NCBI GenBank assembly: GCA_023375785.1
Contig: SZWC01003644.1
Location: 1-48,277, forward strand
DNA length: 48,277 nucleotides
Direction: 5' to 3'
DNA from: Penium margaritaceum
Taxonomy: Eukaryota > Streptophyta > Zygnematophyceae > Desmidiales > Peniaceae
Shown here one piece after another: positions 13,375-23,996 of this stretch; position 1 is the first letter of the stretch, and each line of letters opens with the position of its first letter. Both the position numbers and the translations under genes were made by a program. The notes beneath the pieces were generated by a model. The model saw nothing but the letters and a program-made list of their open reading frames with translations. It made no database searches and had not been told where the DNA came from.

Positions 13375-14044
13375 GCAGTAGTTTAGCGGAGGAACTAGGA
13401 CCTAAGACCAAGCAAGCTTACCCCTTTTGTATGACCCTTGGTGCAATCTAACTTGATATCAGCCTGGTTCCCAGTCATGAAGTGCTGACTTGTTCAGAAT
13501 CCGATTGCCACCTTCTGTCTCATAATTCTGCGCAAGTGCCAGTCCGATTCACACTCCCGCTTCTCCTTCTGAGATCCGCAGCTGTTAGAGGAGTCCTTAG
13601 GTTGCTCTCAGCGGAGGTACACCGCGGAGAACGAATGCCTCCCCTCTGAGTGTGTGCGGAGCAAACTGCTCAGTCTGCTCCCAATTTTGGGTTCAACAAG
13701 GATTCCGCTGAGCATTGTCACCACCAGGGAACGCGAGTTGGGTGAAGGGTGCTGCCGGCGACTCCGCGGCCTTGCGCACGGCCACGGAACGGGATTCCGC
13801 GAGCGAAGGAGTCAGAGGCCACGGGGTGGCAGACTCTCGTGCCGGCAAGGAGCGAGCCGCAGAGCACTACCCATGAGCGTGACCTTGAGGGTGTTAAGCA
13901 TCCGCGGAAGACCAGGAGAGGTAGCGGAGAAGCAGCAAGCGAGTGCTGCTCGGAACCACGGAGTGGTAGAATCGCGGAGCAGACCAAGACGCGGAACTAG
14001 AGAGCGCGGAAGCAGAATAGTGCGCGGCAAAATTGGGGGTATTA

Positions 14045-14375
14045 GTGTCATGGTGCGGTGAGCGTGGACAGTTCCTTGCTCTTTGTTAGCAGAACTGCAC
14101 GAGCCTTCAGATTCAGTCATACATGTCAGCGGCCAGCTTCGTGCATCAGGATACGCGGAGGCGGCACCAGCCACATTCACAGCAAGCTTTTGTACGCAAC
14201 TTCTTGCCGCGGCGCGCAGCCACACAGGCGGGCAGTAGAGACACCTCACCCACACCCTCTTGCATGCCTGTGAGTTAGTCGCCGGGCGCGGACCCACTCG
14301 GACAGCACCGAAGAGTCACCGAGTGGCTGGAACAGCTACACTGGCGGTGTATCATGAACGCGCTGCAGGATTTGC
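14045..14375 (+). other. leader with candidate primer binding site
   Basis: Untranslated leader between the LTR and the Gag-like frame. Six bases after the LTR, TGGTGCGGTGAGCGTGG begins with TGG, the complement of a tRNA CCA end, in the expected place for a primer binding site (14051-14067). I could not match it to a tRNA from memory. I see no other feature in the rest. Confidence 0.5.
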
Positions 14376-16107
14376 GTGAAGGTGGAAAGCGTACACAGCC
14401 AAGATGTGCTCGGGACCCACCAGCTCCAGGCCAACGACTCTATGGAGCACAGGTGGTTTTCCAATGTGCCACCGCTAGCAGACAGACTCTCCGAGACCGA
14501 TAGATCACTAGCATACCAAGGACCAGTCTACCAGTGGCGCGGCGGAATGCAGCCGCAAGGGGTGGTAGAGAAGGATTACCTACCGTCCGCGCCCCTAGCA
14601 GGGATGGAAACCGCTCCACCTCCATATGTATCCAAGGATTCAACCTTGGGGACTGCCAATTTACACCAGCCACAGCTGGGATACCTGCCCGCGGAACGCC
14701 CACCTTCAGCAAAGGAAGAAAGGGGGGTGAGGCAGCCACCGCAGGAAGTACCAACCGAACACTGGGCCATGCCCCTTGCCATGCCGGAGGCGGAGCAGCA
14801 GCCCCACCCACCCACAACGGAATAGGCGGTAGTGGATCGGGCGGCTGGGGTTGGACCATCCATCGCGATGGAAGAAGTATCCCTCTAGATGAATCGGCGG
14901 TTGACTGCCGGGAACACCCCAGTAACACCAAGCGTGAGGGCAACGACAAGCCACAAGCCACAACTCACGGGAAGGCCAGGAATATAGCAAAGGGAACAAA
15001 GAGGAGGAATGGTGTACCAACCCCTCTTGGCTCCGCAGCCTCTGCACGCAACCCAGCAGCCACTCACAGGGCCCCAGCCCCAGCTCAATCCAGGATGGCA
15101 TGGGACTCCGCCATACGCGGGGCATGCAACGATCTCCTCCACTATAGCCCCGCCAGGTTGGATGATGATGGGCACATGGGCCACGCCCTCCGCAGCGGGA
15201 GTGATGTCGCAGGCCCCTATGATGCCGCCACAGCAACCGCTGGCCCCTATGACGGCACAATTGATGCCCGTGACGGTTGGACACCCAACCTATCACCAGC
15301 AGCTGAGCCAAGACTACCATTCACCCTAGGGTCCTCACAACAACCCACCTGCTCCTTGCATACGTCTTCCACTGACACAAGGTATCTTCAGAGTCACATT
15401 TCGGGTCGGCGGAAATTCCGGCCCCTTAGGCTCGAAGACCGTCGAGACGCGTGCTCGGAGGCGCTACGTCGTATGCTCCAGGGTGCGTGGGTTGGAATTT
15501 TGGCGCGGGAGTTGGGTCATCGGCGTTCGTACGGGCGTGCAATGTGCGTATGGATGAGTTTTCTTGATTTCGGGTCGGCAGAAATTCCGGCCCCTTAGGC
15601 TCGGAGACCGTCAAGACGCGTGCTCAGAGGCGCTACGTCGTATGCTCGAGGGCGCGTGGGTTGGAATTCTGGCGCGGGAGTTGGGTCCATCCAGCACCAC
15701 CTACCAGCCAGGTGTACACAATTCTGCCTCATTCCGCCTACCCCGCGCTCCCGCCGAGTCCAGGGACCACTGTAACCCATGCAGTATCCACTACCACCCC
15801 GCTCTACCACTCTGCAGTTTCATACCCTCTACCGCATGGCTACTAGCTGCCAGGACCAACGGCCCCTGCCGCACCGAGCACACAGACACCGCCCCTTGGG
15901 AATACCTTCTACTCCGCACCCTACACAACACCGGCGATCCCTGCGACTCACAACTATACCCTTCCGGCAGCAGCTTCAACAAGTGGCCCCACACCAGCAC
16001 CTCAGGTGCAGCCACAAACTAGCCACATGGGTTACTCGACGGCCGCAGCCTCATACCCGCTCCCCGCGGTGACGTCCATGGCCAACCGAAATACTGTGCC
16101 CCAGCTG
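14376..16107 (+). pseudogene. Gag N-terminal Pro/Gln-rich region (decayed)
   Basis: Reading frame 3 from 14376 to 15329 gives a Pro/Gln/Met-rich, disordered-looking protein (for example APPPYVSKDSTLG and MMPPQQPLAPMTAQ), interrupted by TAG codons near 14823, 14886, 14986 and 15327. After a 121-bp direct-repeat pair (15398-15687) the same composition continues in frame 1 (PAPPTSQVYTILPHSAYPAL and onward) to a TAG at 16108. It runs straight into the capsid-like domain, so I read it as the Gag N-terminus. Disordered Pro/Gln-rich Gag N-termini are known but not diagnostic. No single ATG fits well: the frame opens at a GTG, and the first in-frame ATG is near 14442. It could instead be a separate small leader ORF. 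Confidence 0.55.
15398..15687. repeat. 121-bp direct repeat pair in the Gag region
   Basis: Bases 15398-15518 and 15567-15687 are copies about 90% identical, both starting ATTTCGGGTCGG and ending near GGGAGTTGGGTC, separated by 48 bp. Both copies keep a reading with SEALRRML and GAWVGILARELG, in different frames. The reading frame of the flanking Gag differs before and after (frame 3 to frame 1), which a 169-bp tandem duplication would produce. A small nested insertion with terminal repeats is the alternative; I found no target duplication for it. Confidence 0.8.
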
Positions 16108-16110
16108 TAG

Positions 16111-16737
16111 TACGTACACGCACAACCAGCTAACATTCCGCGGTTAGAGATCTTCAAGGGGACCCCTGAAGAGGACCCGTGGACATGGTTGAAGCAGATT
16201 ACGATACATGCAATCATAGGATGGATCCCACCAGACCTTTGTCTGGCCACCGCGGAGCTCCATCTTTGGGGCGCTGCGGAGGACTGGTACAATGCGCGAG
16301 CGCCGTTCAACTCCTTCTAAGATTTTGGCAACGCGTTGATTGAGTGCTTCAAGCGGCTCACGAAGGAAGAAGCACTCCGCAAGATTGAAAAGGAAGTAAT
16401 GCGGAAGGACACCGACATCCGTAGGTTTTTGGACCAGTTCCTCACTTGGTCATAAATTGCAAAGAACCCTCAAGGGGAAGGACTGTCGCTGTGGGTACTC
16501 CTGCAGAATCTCATCCGCGCCCTCCCCGGTGACATCTGCAGCCTTATGATCCCTGAGCACTACCAATCGCTCCAGGATGCGGTACAAGACGCCACGGCCA
16601 TTTCCACACGGCAGCAGTCTACGCGACGGCATCAGGGTGGAGATTCTTATACTCCGGCACCAGCAGCACAGCCCTCCCAGCCCAAGCCGAAGGCGTGTTA
16701 CACCTGCCATAGCCTGGAGCACATCACTCGAGACTGT
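16111..16737 (+). pseudogene. Gag capsid domain and CCHC zinc knuckle
   Basis: Frame 1 reads IPRLEIFKGTPEEDPWTWLK, then LHLWGAAEDWYNARAPF, DFGNALIECFKRL and FLDQFLTWS, the pattern of the retrotransposon Gag capsid family (F-x-G...DP...WL; L-x-G-x-A-x-x-WY; F...F). Stops TAA at 16318 and 16453 break it. Near the end lies one CCHC knuckle, CYTCHSLEHITRDC (16696-16737), with the exact C-X2-C-X4-H-X4-C spacing of nucleocapsid RNA-binding knuckles, followed by Arg/Lys. The same frame continues into protease and RT without a shift, so Gag and Pol were one polyprotein here. The domain would have formed the particle and packaged the RNA. It is now inactive. Confidence 0.85.
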
Positions 16738-18255
16738 CCACGCAAGAGACAGGGTGTTCCGCGAACCGATCCCATGCAGCAGGACCCTATGGTGCAGCAG
16801 TGGCAGCGGAACTATAATCAACCATGGCAAGACCAGCAACATCAGCAGCAAACGCAAGGTGGGCGGCAGGCACCGGACCATCAAACCCAGACTGCCTCGG
16901 GAGGGCAGGGCATCCTGCCTAACCCACAGGCACCCGCGAACTCTACGAGCGGAGCCCGCAACGTCAAGCTGGGACTACCGATGGCGGAGGACGAGACTAC
17001 AGAGTTGCCTCCCACTGCAGCGGAGACCACTCTCATTACACGAGCCCAAGAATTAGGCTTGCGCGGATGGAATTTAGAGATGGCAGCCAGAGTACAGGAA
17101 GACATGCGGTGCAAAGCAGAGGCCGCGGAGGAATGCTTCCAAGAGGCAGTTGCTAATTGTACCGTCGTCCTGGAGAAACGACGACACACAAAACCACCAC
17201 CCATAGCGGAAAAGCAACCTGCCCCATCTTTGCCGACAATAACAACAGCTCTAGCGGCCGCGGAGGGAAGCACTGAGCCCGTCCGACGCCTGTTTCCCAC
17301 TCCCATCGCGAAAGTCAACTTCTTTGAGTTTCTCCACATTCACCCAGAGATCACACCGCGACTGAAGGAGGAGTTCTCCAGAGCCAATCAACGACTCCAA
17401 GCTGTGGGCATCTCTCTCAACTGTACTATGCCTAGCCCTGGTACACAGAACACCCGCCGTGCGGTACCCGACACTTCCTTAGCATTGAGTCTTGCGGAAG
17501 ATGAGTGGGGATGGGCACCACAGCCCTTGGAACCCTCGCGACAGGATGACAACCACTACGAGGTTTCCTGCTCCATGATTTGGATATGTGGGAGGACGTT
17601 CCTAGCCATCATCAACAGAGGGGCCACTCACACCACAGTGGCGTTCCGCGTCCTCTTGGTAGTCGGATGGGCAGACCGCGTCCTCCCTACGCGCCGCCTT
17701 TTTACCAACTCAGCGGGCGGCATGGACTATGGAGATGGGGAAGTTCACGACCTATCCATGCAGGTGGTATCTCTCCATGAGCCATTGAAAGTCCAAGTCA
17801 CGCAGGCCAGGACGTATGACGTACTCCTGGGCATGGATTACTTGGTACCGCGATGGGCCAACCTTATTTTCTCCCTCGGCATCATGCAACTCAGCTCCGC
17901 CTCCGGGGAAGAAGTGTTTTGTCCAGTCACCATCGGCGAGAGGGTGGCGGTAACTGTAACCGGCAGCGAATCCTTCTCCCTCCTGGATGCTGTGGCAGAG
18001 GACTCCCAGGCACGTGAAAACAGATTGCCACCTATCTCAGCTAATGTGCTTGTCGCGGAACATGTGACAGCACACGACTGGCAAGAAATCGCGCAGGAGT
18101 CAACTGAGCCCGGAGTACAGACCAACCTCTTGGGATTGTGGCAGAGGGGACAACAAGTCCTAGGGGATGGACATCCACTCGAGGATGAGGAAGAGTTCTA
18201 CCCACTCCGCGAAAAAGCGCCATCACCACCCCCGCGATGGGATCACATGCTCCAC
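16738..18255 (+). pseudogene. Pol: linker and first aspartic protease (active site lost)
   Basis: Open in frame 1 up to TGA at 18256. The first 260 codons are a Gln/Pro-rich, then acidic linker. A retropepsin-like fold follows: WICGRTFLAI, then INRGATHTT where a working enzyme has (V)DTGATHT, and later ARTYDVLLGMDYL with the ILG-like flap/helix region. The catalytic Asp-Thr is replaced by Asn-Arg (17614-17619), so this copy cannot be active as an aspartic protease. A related domain with intact DTG lies at 20315-20880. Comparing the two (WICGR-x-F-x-AI; TY-x-(V/I)LL; SLGIMQLSSASG against GAGILSLISSSG) supports a common origin. The protease would have cut the polyprotein into capsid and enzymes. 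Confidence 0.8.
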
Positions 18256-18258
18256 TGA

Positions 18259-19149
18259 CGACTTTCTCCCGCACAAAGGCAGGATTTCTGCAACTTGTTG
18301 GACGCATTTGCGGACATCTTCGCTGGGTCCCCAGTTGATCTAGGGGCTGTGGAGGCCTTCCACGTCATCTCTACGGGAAGCTCCGCGCCCACAAAACAGA
18401 AGGTGTGGCACATTCTTCTAGAGCAAGAGAAGATTATCACAGAGGGGCTCGCGGAGCTCAAGGCGTAAGGGGTGATTGTCCCAATCGTCAGTCCCTGGCG
18501 TACCAACTTGGTCATCATGGGGAAACCGGACGGATCCAAGCGATTTTTTGTTGACTTCCGCGACCTCAACCGTGTGACCGAGGAGGACGCGTACCCCATG
18601 CCACTCATCGTCGACATACAGGAGTGCCAGCAGGGTCGTGGATGGTTCACAAAACTTGATGTAAAGGCTGTCTTTCACGCTGTTCCCATGCACCCGGACT
18701 CCATCGCCAAGACTGCGTTTGTGATACGAGAAGGTCTATATGCATTTACACGCATGCCCTTTGGACTCCGCAACGCCAGCGCAACATTTCAGTGGGTCAT
18801 GGACTCCACCCTCCGCGGAATTCCCAATGTCACCTGCTACATTGACGACATCATGGTCGTCGCCCACACCTTCGAGGAACTGTTCTCCTCCCTAGCCGCT
18901 GTCTTCGCCGCCCTCCGCCGAGCCAACCTGAAGCTCAAGGCAGCCAAATGCTCTATCGGAGCCGCGGAAATGGAGTTCCTGGATTTCGTGATGAGCGCGG
19001 ATGGCATCAAGACTGAACCTGAAAAGATTGCGGCAGTACAGCAATGGCGCCAGCCCACTTCCGCGGGGCAAGTCAAGATCTTCCTGGGCCTTGTTTCCTT
19101 CTACTGGAAGTTTGTGCGTGACCACGCGCGCATCATCAAGCCGCTTTAG
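18259..19149 (+). pseudogene. Pol: reverse transcriptase domain
   Basis: Frame 1, with an in-frame TAA at 18466 and a TAG at 19147. The RT motifs are in order: GKPDGSKRFFVDFRDLNRV, FTKLDVKAVFHAVPM (first catalytic Asp at 18658-18660), MPFGLRNASATFQ, then CYIDDIMVVAHT with the catalytic Asp pair at 18844-18849, and the connection region IFLGLVSFYWKFV. These are typical Ty3/gypsy forms (YIDD, FGL-x-NA-x-ATFQ). RT copies element RNA into DNA in the cytoplasmic particle. All three catalytic aspartates are present; the domain is inactive only because of the stops. Confidence 0.93.
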
Positions 19150-19791
19150 GAGTTGACACACCAGGACGTGCCGTTTGAATGGACATCAGATTGCGCGGAC
19201 GCCTGGAAGGAAATCAAACACCGCCTGGTTACCGTGCCCATGCTCGAGTTCCCCGACTTCAATCTCCCATTCTCCATCACTACTGATTGGTCGCGGGATG
19301 GGCTTGGCGCCATCCTAACCCAGATGGTGCAGGAACCCACACAGAAGGTGATTGCCTACGCCAGTCGTGCCTTCACTGAAGGGGAGCGGAAGTAGCCTCC
19401 GGTGAAGGGCGAATGCTTGGCTGTCCTTTGGGCACTCCAACACTTCCGCGATTACATATAAAATGGCAAGCCGTTCACGGTCTTCACGAACCATCAGGCC
19501 CTCCAGTGGCTTCTCACTACTCACAACCATGAGGGCATCCTAGCCAAGTGGGCCCTCCTTCTCCAGCGCTACAACATGAAGATCAAGTACCAGCATGCGG
19601 TTGCAAACCGCAACGCGGATGCCCTGAGCCGACTGCCGCGCAATGGCTGGCCAGACCCTGATCAGGCACCAATGAATACAGTGAAGGCACCTCCAAATGA
19701 TGCGGAGCCTATCCCGGATGTCGGGACACCACCTCCACCCACTGAAGCAGAATGGGAGGGAGTGGCAAGGGAATTCGATGAGGAGGAATAG
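19150..19791 (+). pseudogene. Pol: RNase H domain
   Basis: Frame 1 gives PFSITTDWSRDGLGAILTQ, KVIAYASRAFTEGERK, stop, PPVKGECLAVLWALQHFRDY, stop, FTVFTNHQALQWLLTTH and NADALSRLP, the Ty3-type RNase H pattern. The first Asp (19285-19287) and the Glu (19411-19413) are present. The third acidic position, usually TDH-x-(A/P)L, is TNH (Asn at 19489-19491). TAG at 19393, TAA at 19459 and TAG at 19789 break it. RNase H removes the RNA template during reverse transcription. It is followed by a Pro/Asp/Glu-rich tail. Confidence 0.88.
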
Positions 19792-20314
19792 GAGGTCGCC
19801 TTGCAACTCTTGAATGAACTCGATCCCGCCGCGGAGTGGGCCGTCCCAGAGACCCTACCAGCCCTCTCCATGTCTGGCCTACAGCTTGCTTGCAGGTACA
19901 ACCCTACCATTCGCGGTTGGATGTTGGGGGAAATTGCACCCCATCTTCCCCCACGACATGCAACCCCGGGAATCTCGCGACCGTCCGCTGCTCCACTACA
20001 GACCTGTCCATTTAGCGACCCGCACTCTCATGCTCCCGCCACACCACTCCTTGAGAACCGCCATCCCCTCACTCTGGTAGACTTCCTCCTTCAATCCCCT
20101 GAGTCTGCAGAAAGTCTCCGCGCCCTCTTCAAACACTCACAATACCTCCCTTTCCCCTCTTGGCATCTGCCTCTCATGCACGCGCGACAGCCTGGCCAGC
20201 ATCCGCCTGTTATCCCGCATCATCATTCTCACCCACTCTAGTGTACGCGGTGCCGCTGCACGTGCCTCATGCACCTAGGCACCCGCGGCCCTCACCCCCA
20301 GACCGCCCGCACCC
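19792..20314 (+). other. open but unrecognised linker after RNase H
   Basis: Frame 1 stays open from 19792 to the TAG at 20239: an acidic/aliphatic start (LQLLNELDPAAEWAVPETLP) and then a His/Pro-rich stretch. I recognise no domain. It lies where integrase would normally begin and is the first part of the 4-kb extra segment. 20242-20314 holds nothing I can name. Confidence 0.4.
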
Positions 20315-20880
20315 TCCGATGTCCACTTGGCGTGGTGTTACGTGTGGATATGTGGCCGCAAGTTCGTGGCCATTGTGGACACCGGCGCCACCCATACCAC
20401 GATTACGCTCCGGATGGTCCGCTCGCTTCACATGCAGCACCTCATCCAACCCACTCGACTCCGCTTCTCTATCTCCACCGAGGACATCGACGCGCCGCTC
20501 GGAAAAATCGCGGGCCTCCCCATGCAGGTGGCGAATGTACATGCGGCACAAACCATCCAGGTTTGTCATGTCTGCACGTACAACATTCTGCTCGCGGCGG
20601 ACTGGCTCGCGCCGCGCCAAGCGGATACATTGATTGGTGCAGGCATCCTCAGTCTCATTTCCAGCTCCGGCACTCGATCGTTCACCCCGCTCTTTACCTC
20701 GCATCGACCATCTCCGAGCACGGTTCTCTCCACCTTCGATTCAGCTCTCATCGGCGGTCGACACACTCGGCGGATAACGTGCAGCTGGGCTCTCGCCCGC
20801 GGAACATCCGACATGGCACGCAATCAAGGCACGGGGTCCGCGCCTTCGTTGCGGGGGGTGGATCCTCCCGGCGGCAGCTA
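20315..20880 (+). pseudogene. second aspartic protease domain, intact DTG
   Basis: Frame 2 gives YVWICGRKFVAIVDTGATHT, the retropepsin active-site signature with Asp at 20378-20380, then GKIAGLPMQVANVHA, TYNILLAADWLAP and GAGILSLISSSGTRSF. It aligns through its length with the first protease of this element (17570-17930) but is clearly diverged, so it looks like an old internal duplication or a second acquisition. It lies between RNase H and integrase, where a protease is not expected; in Tat-lineage plant elements that position holds a second RNase H. The neighbouring code is in frame 1, so at least one indel separates them. It could have replaced the dead first protease in processing, though that domain may only have died after insertion. 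Confidence 0.8.
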
Positions 20881-21447
20881 CGCCACCCCACTCTCAACAC
20901 GGGCGCGGGGCACCACCCGGCACGAACACCAACACCACCAACAGGGACAGCGGCTCTACCGCGGCAGGGCCCCACGACAAGGACTGCGCCTGCAAGGACA
21001 CCGGCACCACCCACGGCCGCAACAAGCGTGTCCCGACCTGGCTCGGTGACAAGAATACCGCCAACACCGGTGACGGCCACCCCAGCAGCGGCTGCGGCCT
21101 CACCGCGGCCCAGCCCGGCCGCACGAACGACCTTGACACCAACCACAACACTGGCAGCGGCAATCCCACCGAAGTCTAGCCCCGCGGAAGGAACACCTGC
21201 GCAGGTCACGCAGCCTGCGGCCAAGACACCAGGTCCGTCGCGACACGGCCCGGCCACAAGCACACCGACACGGATCCTCAGGCGCATGGAGCCAGCAGCA
21301 CGAGCCACGCAGGCAGCGGCAAGAACAACCGCCACCCCAACACCAAGCCCGCGAGATGGGGCTCGTACCTTGGTTACTCCAGTCCCCTCCCCGGCCACGA
21401 CGGTGCTCTCTCACTCGCCGCCGACCCCGTGCGGTAGCCCAATTTGA
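20881..21447 (+). pseudogene. Pro/Thr/Ala-rich low-complexity segment
   Basis: Frame 1 from about 20881 to the TGA at 21445 encodes a stretch made almost only of Pro, Thr, Ala, Arg and Ser, with many TP, AP and PS pairs. No domain is visible. It is most likely a disordered linker between the second protease and the helical region. The antisense strand is also open here because of the composition; I treat that as a shadow. Confidence 0.5.
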
Positions 21448-21480
21448 CAACACGCACGCCCCCTGCTGGGCACAGGAACG

Positions 21481-23166
21481 ATGATGGAAGGGGCTAGAAC
21501 GTACCTCAAAGAAAGTTTGGGGGACAGCGGGGAGCAGCCCAAGGAAGCCTTACTGCTTGAAGTGGTGAGCAGCGTCATGCTCCAACTGCTGACAGAGATC
21601 TCGGAAGTGATCCGCGCGGAGTTTGAGGATTCACTGTCCGGCAAGATGTGGCAGGTGGTGCTAAAGGGAGCAGCAATGGGGGTGCTAGCCCTCGGATTGC
21701 ACGAAAGGCATATGCTTTTACTGGAAACAACAGGCGCAGAACGCCTTGTCTTGGCGTTGCGGGAGAACCTGAGCATCAAACCAGGGGTGGCCAGTGATAT
21801 GACTGGCGTCGCGGAACTACTAGACACCAAGCGGGCAGACCCATCATTGGAAGCCGCTCGAGTGTGGTGGAACAGGGTGCGGAAGGACCAGCGGAGCAGT
21901 CCGGGGAAACGGTACGTGCATCTGCTCCACGAGAGGGCAAGAGTCCTCATCCTGTATCATGTGAACGACCAGGCACCCGGATCATTGGAGGCACCACGGC
22001 GAAGATCCGCGGCAGACAAATGGAGGTGGGGATACTTGCTCAACCTCGTCTACGCTAGGTGGAGCGTTCAGTATCCGTAAGAGGAGAGGTCGCGGCTGGC
22101 TGACACACAGGTGCCCGAAGGACGCTGGATGGAGGCCATGGAAAAGTACTGGACGCTGACTCTCCAGAATGTGATACGCACCAGGGTAGCGACAGCGGTT
22201 GCGGAGGCACACTGGACTGTGGTGCGAGAAAAAGGACTGCGCCTTAAGCAAGAAGAGCTGCGACACTAGGCCAAGGAGGCAGCGGAAGTTTGCCGAGAGG
22301 ACAAGAGTAGGAGGGATGCGGAGGTGGAAGAGGCCTGTGAATACACCTAGCCCTCCCCATAGTTGCAGCAGATGCACGAACGCCTGCGGAAAGAATGGGA
22401 GGAGGAGGCAGCCAAGACAGAACGGTTGGCCGCAGAGGCCGCGGAGAAAGAGGCCCAATTGGCCAAGGAACGGGAAGCGGCGGCTAAGGGACATAAGGAA
22501 GCTACGGAAGAGCTCAGAAGGGAAATCATGGGGGAAGTACAAGCAGCGGCGGCAGTGGCGGGGGCAGAGGCAGCAACAGCAGCAGCAGCAGCGGCAAAAG
22601 CAAAGGCAAAGGCAGCAACAGCAGCGGCAGCGGTGGCAACGGTATAAGAAAAAGAGGTAGCAATAGCGGCAGCGGAGGCAACCGCAGTAGCGACAGACAA
22701 GGTAGCAGGAGTAGCAGCCACGGAGGCACACGTAGCAACAAAAACACAGGCAACCGCGGAGGCGGCCAGAGTAGGAGCAGGTAGCACAACGACGGAGGCA
22801 GCAAGAGAAGCAACAGTAGATAGGGCCGTGGCGAGGCAGGCAGAAGCAGAAGGAGAAGAGAAGATGGGGAAGATGTACGAAGGTGGTGCCAAGCGCCACC
22901 GCCCGGAGCCATCCGCTGGCTCCCTCCAGTAGAAGGCACAACTTCAGGCCCGAGCGGCGGCAGTGGTGCGGAAAGCAGTAGCGACGCTAAGCCAGACCAG
23001 AACAACAGCGCCGGCAGACACCAGCCAAAGTGAGGAGCCGGTGCAAACTCTCCCGGAGTAAACCACTCCTGCTCCAAAAGGAAAGAGGAAGGCGGAAGAG
23101 GGAGCGGTCGCGGAGCCACGGAGAGAGAAACAACCTTGTGGACATGAGGGCCCTAGCCTCGTGTAA
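21481..23166 (+). pseudogene. helical/coiled-coil region of unknown function between RNase H and integrase
   Basis: Frame 1, opening with ATG ATG at 21481. The first 200 codons look like a compact helical domain (EVVSSVMLQLLTEISEVIRA, KGAAMGVLALGLHERHMLLL) that I do not recognise. After TAA at 22078 the frame continues as charged heptad-like sequence (QQMHERLRKEWEEEAAKTER, AEKEAQLAKEREAAAKG) and then an almost pure Ala/Lys/Thr region. Later stops are TAG 22267, 22348, 22360 and 22930, and TAA 22645, 23059 and 23164. Basic clusters KRHRPEP and PKGKRKAEE resemble nuclear localisation signals. It lies upstream of integrase in the extra segment. A structural or nuclear-import role is possible but not shown; part may be expanded triplet repeat. 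Confidence 0.5.
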
Positions 23167-23996
23167 CTCCGGAACAGCTGGTGCAAGCCCAACGGGAGGC
23201 CGCGCAGGCAGCTGAGCTCCTGATGGCAGTCTTCTGCAAAGTCCAAATGCCAGCGAAGATGGTGCCGGCATCATTGCGGCCTGTCTTGGGCAAAGCCGCT
23301 ACAGCAGCCGCATGTAAGGGGGCAGAAAAGAGGGGACGCACGGAGATAGAGGCGGCGGTGATGGTGGCTTCCAAAATCAGTGAGTCGCCGGGAGGCTCAG
23401 AAGAGGAACAGCCCATCACACACAGCCAAGGACTACTACGGGCCCCGGGAGCTCCTCCGCAGAGAAAAGAGGAGGTGATCGAGCTGCACCGCGCTGCTGG
23501 ACGCGGCAGACAACCGAGCGGACCCGCTGAGAGCAGGCTGCAAGATCAGTGGGATGAAGGCGAACTTCGAGCAGTTGGCATCCTTCAGCTGTTCCCTGCT
23601 CCTGATTCCTTGGATAGGGAGGCGCCGGTCTATGATGAAGAGAGCCGCAAGAAGTTCGAGGTGATGAAAGCGGAGCAGGATGGAAGGCGAGCGCGCGGAG
23701 TGAGGGCAAGCATGCCGGAGATGAAGCGAAAACTGAGGGAAGCGGTGATAGAGAAAGCAGGGAGGAAGGGATCCATGGAAACGCAAGACTGGCGGATCTG
23801 GCAGACCGCCCACATCCTTCTTTGTGCCAGCAGCAAGGAGCAGCAGAAAGCGGGGGCCCAGAAGGTGTATGCGGATCTGGAAGCACGGCTGGGCGTGAAA
23901 TTCGACCGAAGGAAAAAGGATGATCTAGCCCGTCTGTGCGAGCATTATGCATGGGAGGATGGCCGTCTCTGGAGATTGACTCCGCGCGTTCTGTGA
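23167..23996 (+). pseudogene. integrase leader, charged helical region
   Basis: The coding frame passes from 1 to 3 near 23120-23175 and frame 3 stays open to TGA at 23994. The sequence is charged and helical (AQREAAQAAELLMAVF; VYDEESRKKFEVMKAEQDGR). Its end, LCEHYAWEDGRLWRL, resembles the segment just before the integrase zinc domain in Ty3 elements (a short strand reading like 'DGLLYR'). I therefore read it as the linker leading into integrase rather than as a separate gene. Confidence 0.55.

Larger units (their letters stand above)
12642..14044 (+). repeat. 5' LTR of the gypsy-like element
   Basis: It starts TGTCAGGCGGAG and matches 26927-28318 along its length. It ends GGGGGTATTA where the right LTR has GGGGGCATCA, so its terminal CA has become TA. 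It contains a conserved hairpin, a TATA box about 725 bp in, and an open frame of roughly 100 codons in its first 300 bp. GCGGA(A/G) recurs unusually often. Confidence 0.93.

Noticed and set aside
20748-21398. Antisense frame of 216 codons, Val/Gly/Ala-rich.
   Set aside because: Shadow of the Pro/Thr/Ala-rich sense strand; GC-rich low complexity keeps the complement open.
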